A DNA stretch of 64,000 nt, taken from Amblyomma americanum (taxonomy: Eukaryota; Arthropoda; Arachnida; Ixodida; Ixodidae). Shown one piece after another: positions 43,852 through 53,499 of this stretch (positions are counted from its first letter, which is position 1; each line of letters starts with the position of its first letter). The stretch spans positions 154,015,868 to 154,079,867 of the forward strand of contig NC_135502.1 of assembly GCF_052857255.1 (NCBI RefSeq), read 5' to 3'. The notes beneath the pieces are model-generated. The model saw only the letters and a list, made by a program, of their open reading frames with translations. It was not told the origin of the DNA and did not search any database. A program made the position numbers and the translations under genes.

Positions 43852-46765
43852 ATGACAGCATTGTTATTTTCTTGGGACCTGGCCCTTCTAGCGACACCAC
43901 CTGGTAGTCGCGGTGTGACGTCACTTGAGACCACCAATATACAAGAAGCACGTCACCGGTTCGTATTCTGTGGGCACGATGGACGCGGACTGGCAATGAC
44001 GCTAACGAGGACCTTGTTCTGCGTTCTGCAGGGCATGTTCCTGATCGGCGCATTTACTGCAACGAGCGCCTACACATGCTGGAATAGAAGCGATATCGTC
44101 GGCGTTTATCAACTTCTTCCGGATTACAGTTGACCAGATGACAGCATGGTTATTTTCTGGCGACCTGGCTCTTCTAGCGACACCACCTGGTAGTCGCGGT
44201 GTGACGTCACCTGAGACCACCAATATACACGAAGCACGTCACCGGTTCGTATTCTGTGGGCACGATGGACGCGGACTGGCAATGACGCCTACGAGGACCT
44301 TGTTCTGCGTTCTGCAGGGCATTTTCCTGACCGGCGCATCTACAGCAACGAGCGCCTACACATGCTTGGATAGAAGCGATATCGTCGGCGTTTATCAACT
44401 TCGTCCGGATTAAATTTGACCAGATGGCAGCATGGTCGTCTTCTGGCGACCTGGCTCTTCTAGCGACACCACCTAGTAGTCGCGGTGTGACGTCACCCAA
44501 GAACACCACTATAAAACAATCACCTCACCGGTTCGTCTTCTGCGGATACGATGGACGCGGACTGGCAATGACGCCTACGAGGACCTTGTTCTGCGTTCTG
44601 CAGGACATTTTCCAGATCGACGTATCTACAGCAACGAGCGTCTACACGTGCGGGTATAAAAGCGATATCGTCGGCGTTTATCAACTTCGTCCGGATTACA
44701 CTGTTGACCAGATGACAGCATTGTTATATTCTCGACACCTGGCTCTTCTAGCGACAAGACCTGGTTGTCGCGGTGTGACGTCACCTGAGACCACCAATAT
44801 ACAAGAAGCACCTCACCGGTTCGTATTCTGTGGGCACGATGGACGCGGACTGGCAATGACGCTAACGAGGACCTTGTTCTGCGTTCTGCAGGGCATCTTC
44901 CAGATCGGCGCATCTACAGCAACGAGCGCCTACACATGCTTGGATTGAAACGATATCGTCGGCGTTTATCAACTTCGTCTGGATTACGGTTGACCAGATG
45001 ACAGCATTGTTATTTTCTTGGGACCTGGCCCTTCTAGCGACACCACCTGGTAGTCGCGGTGTGACGTCACTTGAGACCACCAATATACAAGAAGCACGTC
45101 ACCGGTTCGTATTCCGTGGGCACGATGGACGTGGACTGGCAATAACGCTAACGAGGACCTTGTTCTGCGTTCTGCAGGGCATTTTCCTGATCGGCGCATC
45201 TACTGCAACGAGCGCCTACACATGCTGGGATAGAAGCGATATCGTCGGCGTTTATCAACTTCTTCCGGATTACAGTTGACCAGATGACAGCATGGTTATT
45301 TTCTGGCGACCTGGCTCTTCTAGCGACACCACCTGGTAGTCGCGGTGTGACGTCACCTGAGACCACCAATATACACGAAGCACGTCACCGGTTCGTATTA
45401 TGTGGGCACGATGGACGCGGACTGGCAATGACGCTACCGAGGACCTTGTTCTGCGTTCTTCAGGGCATTTTCCTGATCGGCGCATCTACAGCAACGAGCA
45501 CCTACACATGCTGAGATAGAAGCGATATCGTCGGCGTTTATCAACTTCGTCCGGAATTTAGTTGACCAGATGACAGCATGGTTATTTTCTGGCGACCTGG
45601 CTCTTCTAGCGACACCACCTGGTAGTCGCGGTGTGACGTCAGTTTAGAGCACCACTTTAAAAGAAGCACCTTACCGGTCCGTATTCTCTGGGCACGATGG
45701 ACGGGGACTGGCAATGACGCCTACGAGGACCTTGTTCTGCGTTCTGCAGGGCAATTTCCTGATCGGCGCTTCTGCAGCAACGAGCGCCTACACGTGCGGG
45801 GATAGAAGCGATATCGTCGGCGTTTATCAACTTCGTCCGGATTACACTGTTGACCAGATGACAGCATGGTTATTTTCTGGCGACCTGGCTCTTCTAGCGA
45901 CACCACCTGGTAGTCGCTATGTGACGTCACCCAAGAACACCACTATAAAAGAAGCACCTCACTGGTTCGTATTCTGTGGGCACGATGGACGCGGACTGGC
46001 AATGACGCCTACGAGGACCTTTTTCTGCGTTCTGCAGGGCATTTTCCTGATCGGCGCATCTATAGCAACGAGCGCCTACACGTGCGTGGATATAAGAGAT
46101 ATCGTCGGCGTTTATCAACTTCGTCCGCATTACACTGTTGACCTGATGAAAGCATTGTTATTTTCTCGTGACCAGGCTCTTCTAGCGACAAGACCTGGTT
46201 GTCGCGGTGCGACGTCACCTGAGACAACCAATATACAAGAAGCACCTCACCGGTTCGTATTCCGTGGGCACGATGGACGCGGACTGGCAATGACGCTAAC
46301 GAGGACCTTGTTCTGCGTTCTGCAGGGCATCTTCCAGATCGGCGCATCTACAGCAACGAGCGCCTACACATGCTTGGATAGAAGCGATATCGTCGGCGTT
46401 TATCAACTTCGTCCGGATTGCACTGTTGACCAGATGACAGCATGGTCATTTTCTGGCGACCTGGCTCTTCTAGAGACACCACCTAGTAGTCGCGGTGTGA
46501 CGTCACCCAAGAACACCACTATAAAACAATCACCTCACCGGTTCGTCTTCTGCGGATACGATGGACGCGGACTGGCAATGACGCCTACGAGGACCTTGTT
46601 CTGCGTTCTGCAGGACATTTTCCAGATCTACGCATCTACACCAACGAGCGTCTACACGTGCGGATATAGAAGCGATATCGTCGGCGTTTATCAACTTCGT
46701 CCGGATTACAATGTTGACCAGATGACAGCATTGATATATTCTCGGGACCTGGCTCTTCTAGCGAC

Positions 46766-46776
46766 ACTACCTGGTA
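46766..46776 (+). repeat. Target-site duplication, left copy
   Basis: ACTACCTGGTA directly precedes the foreign insertion and is repeated at 46939-46949. The uninterrupted satellite 12055 bp upstream (near 34711-34725) has the sequence once, followed directly by GTCACGG. Confidence 0.95.
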
Positions 46777-46837
46777 TCTTGAACAAACAGCGCGAACAAA
46801 GACGAGCACAAAAGACAAGAAAGCGAACGACACGGCG
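46777..46837 (+). repeat. Inverted-repeat left arm (61 bp)
   Basis: Begins TCTTGAACAAACAG and ends CGACACGGCG. It pairs without mismatch with 46846-46906. Transcribed RNA or single-stranded DNA would form a 61-bp hairpin with an 8-nt loop. Confidence 0.95.
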
Positions 46838-46845
46838 ACACACAG

Positions 46846-46906
46846 CGCCGTGTCGTTCGCTTTCTTGTCTTTTGTGCTCGTCTTTGTTCGCGCTGTTTGT
46901 TCAAGA
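46846..46906 (-). repeat. Inverted-repeat right arm (61 bp)
   Basis: Begins CGCCGTGTCG and ends TTTGTTCAAGA, the exact reverse complement of 46777-46837. It continues into the 32-nt tail at 46907-46938, which the left arm lacks. Confidence 0.95.
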
Positions 46907-46907
46907 T

Positions 46908-46927
46908 GCTTAACCAACTAGCCCGCC
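46908..46927 (-). promoter_or_regulatory. tRNA A-box-like tract in the insertion tail
   Basis: Read on the minus strand, this is GGCGGGCTAGTTGGTTAAGC. It resembles the D-arm / A-box region of tRNA genes (pattern GGCNNAGTTGGTTA). If real, it would be part of an internal RNA polymerase III promoter and would point to a tRNA-derived SINE. I see no convincing B box beyond a weak GTTCAAGA at the arm ends, so the promoter reading is tentative. Confidence 0.35.
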
Positions 46928-46938
46928 AAAACGTGTTA

Positions 46939-46949
46939 ACTACCTGGTA
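46939..46949 (+). repeat. Target-site duplication, right copy
   Basis: The second ACTACCTGGTA. It resumes the satellite monomer exactly where 46776 left it (next bases GTCACGG). The preceding base is A here but C before the left copy, which fixes the duplication at 11 bp. Confidence 0.95.
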
Positions 46950-48617
46950 GTCACGGTGTGACGTCACCTGAGACCACCAATATACAAGAAGCACCTCACC
47001 GGTTCGTATTCTGTGGGCACGATGGACGCGGACTGGCAATAAAGCTAACGATTACCTTGTTCTGGGTTCTGCAGGGCATTTTCCAGATCGGCGTATCTGC
47101 AGCAACGAGCGCCTACACGTGCGGGGATAGAAGCGATATCGTCGGTGTTATCAACTTCGTCCGCATTACACTGTTGACCTGATGAAAGCATTGTTATTTT
47201 CTCGTGACCGGGCTCTTCTAGCGACATGACCTGGTTGTCGCGGTGTGACGTCACCTGAGACCACCAATATACAAGAAGCACCTCACCGGTTCGTATTCCG
47301 TGGGCACGATGGACGCGGACTGGCAATGACGCTAACGAGGACCTTGTTCTGCGTTCTGCAGGGCATCTTCCAGATCGGCGCATCTACAGCAACGAGTGCC
47401 TACACATGCTTGGATAGAAGCGATATCGTCGGCGTTTATCAACTTCGTCCGGATTGCACTGTTGACCAGATGACAGCATGGTCATTTTCTGGCGACCTGG
47501 CTCTTCTAGAGACACCACCTAGTAGTCGCGGTGTGACGTCACCCAAGAACACCACTATAAAACAATCACCTCACCGGTTCGTCTTCTGCGGATACGATGG
47601 ACGCGGACTGGCAATGACGCCTACGAGGACCTTGTTCTGCGTTCTGCAGGACATTTTCCAGATCGACGCATCTACACCAACGAGCGTCTACACGTGCGGA
47701 TATAGAAGCGATATCGTCGGCGTTTATCAACTTCGTCCGGATTACACTGTTGACTAGATGACAGCATTGTTATATTCTCGGGACCTGGCTCTTCTAGCGA
47801 CACTACCTGGTAGTCACGGTGTGACGTCACCTGAGACCACCAATATACAAGAAGCACCTCACCGGTTCGTATTCTGTGGGCACGATGGACGCGGACTGGC
47901 AATAAAGCTAACGATTACCTTGTTCTGGGTTCTGCAGGGCATTTTCCAGATCGGATTATCTGCAGCAACGAGCGCCTACACGTGCGGGGATAGCAGCGAT
48001 ATCGTCGGTGTTATCAACTTCGTCTGGATTACACTGTTGACCAGATGACAGCATGGTTATTTTCTGGCGACCTGGCTCTTCTAGAGACACCACCTGGTAG
48101 TCGCGGTGTGGCGTCACCTGAGACCACCAATATACAAGAAGCACCTCACCGGTTCGTATTCTGTGGGCACGATGGACGCGGACTGGAAATAACGCTAACG
48201 AGGACCTTGTTCTGGGTTCTGCAGGGCATTTTTCAGATCGGCGTATCTGCAGCAACGAGCGCCTACACGTGCGGGGATAGAAGCGATATCGTCGGTGTTA
48301 TCAACTTCGTCCGGATTACACTGTTGACCAGATGACAGCATGGTTATTTTCTGGCGACCTGGCTCTTCTAGCAACACCACCTGGTAGTCGTGGTGTGACG
48401 TCACCCAAGAACACCACTATAACAGAAGCACCTCACCGGTTCGTCTTCTGTGGACACGATGGACGCGGACTGGCAATGACGCCTACGAGGACCTTGTTCT
48501 GCGTTCTGCAGGACATTTTCCTGACCGGCGCATCTACACCAACGAGCGTCTACACGTGCGGATATAGAAGCGATATCGTCGGCGTTTATCAACTTCGTCC
48601 GGATTAAATTTGACCAG

Positions 48618-48904
48618 ATGGCAGCATGGTCGTTTTCTGGCGACCTGGCTCTTCTAGCGACACCACCTAGTAGTCGCGGTGTGACGTCACCCAAGAACAC
48701 CACTATAAAACAATCACCTCACCGGTTCGTCTTCTGCGGATACGATGGACGCGGACTGGCAATGACGCCTACGAGGACCTTGTTCTGCGTTCTGCAGGAC
48801 ATTTTTCAGATCGGCGTATCTGCAGCAACGAGCGCCTACACGTGCGGGGATAGAAGCGATATCGTCGGTGTTATCAACTTCGTCCGGATTACACTGTTGA
48901 CCAG
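48618..48904 (+). repeat. Chimeric monomer at the right end of duplication D
   Basis: The first part matches 36390-36573 (ATGGCAGCATGGTCG through GCAGGACATTTT). After about 48801 it matches 36861 onward (TTTTTCAGATCGGCGTATCTGCAG, split here by the fusion point), which is one monomer further along. The result is a single 287-bp monomer replacing two. Confidence 0.75.
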
Positions 48905-51262
48905 ATGAGAGCATTGTTATATTCTCGACACCTGGCTCTTCTAGCGACAAGACCTGGTTGTCGCGGTGTGACGTCACTTGAGACCACCAATATACAAGAA
49001 GCACGTCACTGGTTCGTCTTCTGCGGATACGATGGACGCGGACTGGCAATGACGCCTACGAGGACCTTGTTCTGCGTTCTGCAGGACATTTTCCAGATCG
49101 ACGCATCTACAGCAACGAGCATCTACACGTGCGGGTATAGAAGCGATATCGTCGGCGTTTATCAACTTCGTCCGGGTTACACTGTTGACCAGATGACAGC
49201 ATTGTTATATTCTCGACACCTGGCCCTCCTAGCGACACCACCTGGTAGTCGCGGTGTGACGTCACTTGAGACCACCAATATACAAGAAGCACGTCACCGG
49301 TTCGTATTCTGTGGGCACGATGGACGCGGACTGGCAATGACGCTAACGAGGACCTTGTTCTGCGTTCTGCAGGGCATTTTCCTGATCGGCGCATCTACTG
49401 CAACGAGCGCCTACACATGCTGGGATAGAAGCGATATCGTCGGCGTTTATCAACTTCTTCTGGATTACAGTTGACCAGATGACAGCATGGTTATTTTCTG
49501 GCGACCTGGCTCTTCTAGCGACACCACCTGGTAGTCGCGGTGTGACGTCACCTGAGACCACCAATATACACGAAGCACGTCACAGGTTCGTATTCTGTGG
49601 GCACGATGGACGCGGACTGGCAATGACGCTATCGAGGGCCTTGTTCTGCGTTCTGCAGGGCATTTTCCTGATCGGCGCATCTACAGCAACGAGCGCCTAC
49701 ACATGCTGGGATCGAAGCTATATCGTCGGCGTTTATCAACTTCGTCCGGAATTTAGTTGACCAGATGACACCATGGTTATTTTCTGGCGACCTGGTTCTT
49801 CTAGCGACACCACCTGGTAGTCGCGGTGTGACGTCAGTTTAGAGCACCACTTTAAAAGAAGCACCTCACCGGTTCGTCTTCTGTGGACACGATGGACGCG
49901 GACTGGCAATGACGCCTACGAGGACCTTGTTCTGCGTTCTGCAGGGCATTTTCCTGACCGGCGCATCTACAGCAACGAGCGCCTACACATGCTTGGATAG
50001 AAGCGATATCGTCGGCGTTTATCAACTTCGTCCGGATTAAATTTGACCAGATGGCAGCATGGACGTTTTCTGGCGACCTGCCTCTTCTAGCGACACCACC
50101 TAGTAGTCGCGGTGTGACGTCACCCAAGAACACCACTAGAAAACAATCACCTCACCGGTTCGTCTTCTGCGGATACGATGGACGCGGACTGGCAATGACG
50201 CCTACGAGGACCTTGTTCTGCGTTCTGCAGGACATTTTCCAGATCGACGCATCTACAGCAACGAGCGTCTACACGTGCGGGTATAGAAGCGATATCGTCG
50301 GCGTTTATCGACTTCGTCCGGATTACACTGTTGACCAGATGACAGCATTGTTATATTCTCGATACCTGGCTCTTCTAGCGACAAGACCTGGTTGTCGCGG
50401 AGTGACGTCACCTGAGACCACCAATATACATGAAGCACCTCACCGGTTCGAATTCTGTGGGCACGATGGACGCGGACTGGCAATGACGCTAACGAGGACC
50501 TTGTTCTGCGTTCTGCAGGGCATCTTCCAGATCGGCGCATCTACAGCAACGAGCGCCTACACATGCTTGGATAGAAGCGATATCGTCGGCGTTTATCAAC
50601 TTCGTCCAGATTAAATTTGACCAGATGGCAGCATGGTCGTTTTCTGGCGACCTGGCTCTTCTAGCGACACCACCTAGTAGTCGCGGTGTGACGTCACCCA
50701 AGAACACCACTATAAAACAATCACCTCACCGGTTCGTCTTCTGCGGATACGATGGACGCGGACTGGCAATGACGCCTACGAGGACCTTGTTCTGCGTTCT
50801 GCAGGACATTTTCCAGATCGACGCATCTACAGCAACGAGCGTCTACACGTGCGGGTATAGAAGCGATATCGTCGGCGTTTATCAACTTCGTCCGGATTAC
50901 ACTGTTGACCAGATGACAGCATTGTTATTTTCTTGGGACCTGGCCCTTCTAGCGACACCACCTGGTAGTCGCGGTGTGACGTCACTTGAGACCACCAATA
51001 TACAAGAAGCACGTCACCGGTTCGTATTCTGTGGGCACGATGGACGCGGACTGGCAATGACGCTAACGAGGACCTTGTTCTGCGTTCTGCAGGGCATGTT
51101 CCTGATCGGCGCATTTACTGCAACGAGCGCCTACACATGCTGGAATAGAAGCGATATCGTCGGCGTTTATCAACTTCTTCCGGATTACAGTTGACCAGAT
51201 GACAGCATGGTTATTTTCTGGCGACCTGGCTCTTCTAGCGACACCACCTGGTAGTCGCGGTG

Positions 51263-51270
51263 TGACGTCA
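51263..51270. promoter_or_regulatory. Representative TGACGTCA palindrome (CRE-type bZIP site)
   Basis: TGACGTCA lies 65-72 bases into the monomer starting at 51199, within the 10-bp palindrome GTGACGTCAC. The same site sits at the same place in the large majority of monomers. Exceptions noticed include 3423, 4002, 4286, 29271, 29846, 35881, 37600, 54426 and 59890, plus their HOR counterparts. TGACGTCA is the established consensus for CREB/ATF-family bZIP proteins. Whether anything binds it here is unknown, and no transcription unit is visible. Confidence 0.35.
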
Positions 51271-51707
51271 CCTGAGACCACCAATATACACGAAGCACGT
51301 CACCGGTTCGTATTCTGTGGGCACGATGGACGCGGACTGGCAATGACGCTATCGAGGGCCTTGTTCTGCGTTCTGCAGGGCATTTTCCTGATCGGCGCAT
51401 CTACAGCAACGAGCGCCTACACATGCTTGGATAGAAGCGATATCGTCGGCGTTTATCAACTTCGTCCGGATTACACTGTTGACCAGATGACAGCATGGTT
51501 ATTTTCTGGCGACCTGGCTCTTCTAGCGACACCACCTGGTAGTCGCGGTGTGACGTCAGTTTAGAGCACCACTTTAAAAGAAGCACCTCACCGGTCCGTA
51601 TTCTGTGGGCACGATGGACGGGGACTGGCAATGACGCCTACGAGGACCTTGTTCTGCGTTCTGCAGGGCAATTTCCTGATCGGCGCTTCTGCAGCAACGA
51701 GCGCCTA

Positions 51708-51713
51708 CACGTG
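51708..51713. promoter_or_regulatory. Representative CACGTG E-box alternating with CACATG
   Basis: CACGTG occurs in the CGCCTACACGTGCGG context, 222-227 bases into the monomer starting at 51487. Other monomer types have CACATGC at the same place. CACGTG is the canonical E-box of bHLH-zip factors; CACATG still fits CANNTG. The difference is a CpG-to-CpA transition that sorts with monomer type. Function is not supported by anything else in the sequence. Confidence 0.25.
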
Positions 51714-53499
51714 CGGGGATAGAAGCGATATCGTCGGCGTTTATCAACTTCGTCCGGATTACACTGTTGACCAGATGACAGCATGGTTATTTTCTGGCGA
51801 CCTGGCACTTCTAGCGACACCACCTGGTAGTCGCTATGTGACGTCACCCAAGAATACCACTATAAAAGAAGCACCTCACTGGTTCGTATTCTGTGGGCAT
51901 GATGGACGCGGACTGGCAATGACGCCTACGAGGACCTTTTTCTGCGTTCTGCAGGGCATTTTCCTGATCGGCGCATCTATAGCAACGAGCGCCTACACGT
52001 GCGTGGATAGAAGAGATATCGTCGGCGTTTATCAACTTCGTCCGCATTACACTGTTGACCTGATGAAAGCATTGTTATTTTCTCGTGACCGGGCTCTTCT
52101 AGCGACAAGACCTGGTTGTCGCGGTGTGACGTCACCTGAGACCACCAATATACAAGAAGCACCTCACCGGTTCGTATTCCGTGGGCACGATGGACGCGGA
52201 CTGGCAATGACGCTAACGAGGACCTTGTTCTGCGTTCTGCAGGGCATCTTCCAGATCGGCGCATCTACAGCAACGAGCGCCTACACATGCTTGGATAGAA
52301 GCGATATCGTCGGCGTTTATCAACTTCGTCCGGATTGCACTGTTGACCAGATGACAGCATGGTCATTTTCTGGCGACCTGGCTCTTCTGGAGACACCATC
52401 TAGTAGTCGCGGTGTGACGTCACCCAAGAACACCACATTAAAACAATCACCTCACCGGTTCGTCTTCTGCGGATACGATGGACGCGGACTGGCAATGACG
52501 CCTACGAGGACCTTGTTCTGCGTTCTGCAGGACATTTTCCAGATCGACGCATCGACACCAGCGAGCGTCTACACGTGCGGATATAGAAGCGATATCGTCG
52601 GCGTTTATCAACTTCGTCCGGATTACACTGTTGACCAGATGACAGCATTGTTATATTCTCGGGACCTGGCTCTTCTAGCGACACTACCTGGTAGTCACGG
52701 TGTGACGTCACCTGAGACCACCAATATACAAGAAGCACCTCACCGGTTCGTATTCTGTGGGCACGATGGACGCGGACTGGCAATAAAGCTAACGATTACC
52801 TTGTTCTGGGTTCTGCAGGGCATTTTCCAGATAGGCGTATCTGCAGCAACGAGCGCCTACACGTGCGGGGATAGAAGCGATATAGTCGGTGTTATCAACT
52901 TCGTCTGGATTACACTGTTGACCAGATGACAGCATGGTTACTTTCTGGCGACCTGGCTCTTCTAGAGACACCACCTGGTAGTCGCGGTGTGACGTCACCT
53001 GAGACCACCAATATATAAGAAGCACCTCATCGGTTCGTAATCTTTGGGTACGATTGACGCGGACTGGCAATGACGCTAACGAGGACATTGTTCTGCGTTA
53101 TGCAGGGCATTTTCCAGATCGGCGCATCTACAGCAACGAGCGCCTACACGTGCGGGTATAGAAGCGATATCGTCGGCGTTTATCGACTTCGTCCGGATTA
53201 CACTGTTGACCAGATGACAGCATTGTTATATTCTCGAGACCTGGCTCTTCTAGCGACAAGACCTGGTTGTCGCGGAGTGACGTCACCTGAGACCACCAAT
53301 ATACATGAAGCACCTCACCGGTTCGAATTCTGTGGGCACGATGGACGCGGACTGGCAATGACGCTAACGAGGACCTTGTTCTGCGTTCTGCAGGGCATCT
53401 TCCAGATCGGCGCATCTACAGCAACGAGCGCCTACACATGCTTGGATAGAAGCGATATCGTCGGCGTTTATCAACTTCGTCCAGATTAAATTTGACCAG

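Larger units (their letters stand above)
46777..46938. mobile_element. 162-bp foldback / SINE-like insertion in the satellite
   Basis: This is the only non-satellite sequence in the window. It comprises a 61-nt left arm, an 8-nt loop (ACACACAG), a 61-nt right arm that is the perfect reverse complement of the left, and a 32-nt tail present only on the right. It is flanked by an 11-bp direct duplication of target sequence. The absence of terminal inverted repeats at the true ends, and the one-sided tail, argue against an ordinary TIR transposon. An 11-bp duplication fits retroposition, with one end truncated, or a DNA element making 9-11-bp duplications. The tail, read on the minus strand, contains a tRNA A-box-like tract. 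From memory the sequence resembles dispersed tick repeats, possibly the tRNA-derived SINE class, but I could not search. It has no coding capacity of its own. Confidence 0.85.
44263..48801 (+). repeat. 4.37-kb segmental duplication D, downstream copy with insertion
   Basis: Downstream copy of 32208-36573, interrupted by the 162-bp foreign element at 46777-46938. At its right end the match jumps by one monomer: 48905 onward corresponds to 36964 at 11941 bp. The copy therefore ends at a one-monomer deletion formed in register. Confidence 0.85.
49006..53325 (+). repeat. 4.32-kb segmental duplication E, downstream copy
   Basis: Downstream copy of 39356-43675 at 9650 bp. Small differences include GATACCTGG near 50360 versus GAGACCTGG near 40710, and a C/T near 49796. 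It overlaps the start of the tandem 2875-bp decamers. Confidence 0.85.
50625..53499 (+). repeat. 2875-bp decamer HOR, unit 1 (type unit)
   Basis: Monomer starts, by the ATG of the CAGATG motif, are 50625, 50913, 51199, 51487, 51775, 52063, 52351, 52639, 52926 and 53214; the next unit starts at 53500. Lengths are 288, 286, 288, 288, 288, 288, 288, 287, 288 and 286, totalling 2875. Each position has its own diagnostics. Position 1 has ATGGCAGCATGGTCG. Position 2 has TTCTTGGGACC and GCATTTACTGC. Position 4 has GTCAGTTTAGAGC. Position 5 has TCGCTATGTGACG. Position 6 has ATGAAAGCATTG and GACCTGGTTGTCGC. Position 7 has TCTGGAGACACCATC. Position 8 has AAAGCTAACGATTACC and GGTGTTATC. Position 9 has ATATATAAGAAGC. 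Position 10 has TCGCGGAGTGACG. Confidence 0.9.

Noticed and set aside
45714..46917. Apparent proteins whose ends run into the hairpin element (lysine/arginine-rich tail on plus, similar on minus)
   Set aside because: The frames merely read from satellite into the 162-bp insertion until the first stop. The empty-site copy at 33659-34954 shows the frame without it. Chance fusion.
46777..46938. Rho-independent terminator or precursor-microRNA hairpin
   Set aside because: The hairpin is far longer than a terminator stem and lacks a U-tract. The perfect 61-bp pairing and flanking target duplication mark it as an inserted element. Small-RNA production is possible but unshown.
46777..46938. Classical TIR DNA transposon or MITE
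   Set aside because: The outer ends do not mirror each other: one begins TCTTGAAC, the other ends GTGTTA with a 32-nt one-sided tail. A truncated or retroposed origin fits better, though a damaged foldback element is not excluded.
51306..51322. CENP-B-box-like match around GTTCGTATTCTGTGGGC in each monomer
   Set aside because: It matches 7 of the 9 essential positions (TTCG and GGG, but not the central A or the C). The GCGGATAC variant also gives 7 of 9. A 7-of-9 match is expected nearly once by chance in 288 bp on two strands, so it does not support a CENP-B site.
51199..51486. Monomer as a diverged dimer of about 144 bp
   Set aside because: ATGAC recurs exactly 144 bases into the monomer (51343), but the following sequence of the two halves does not align beyond scattered matches.
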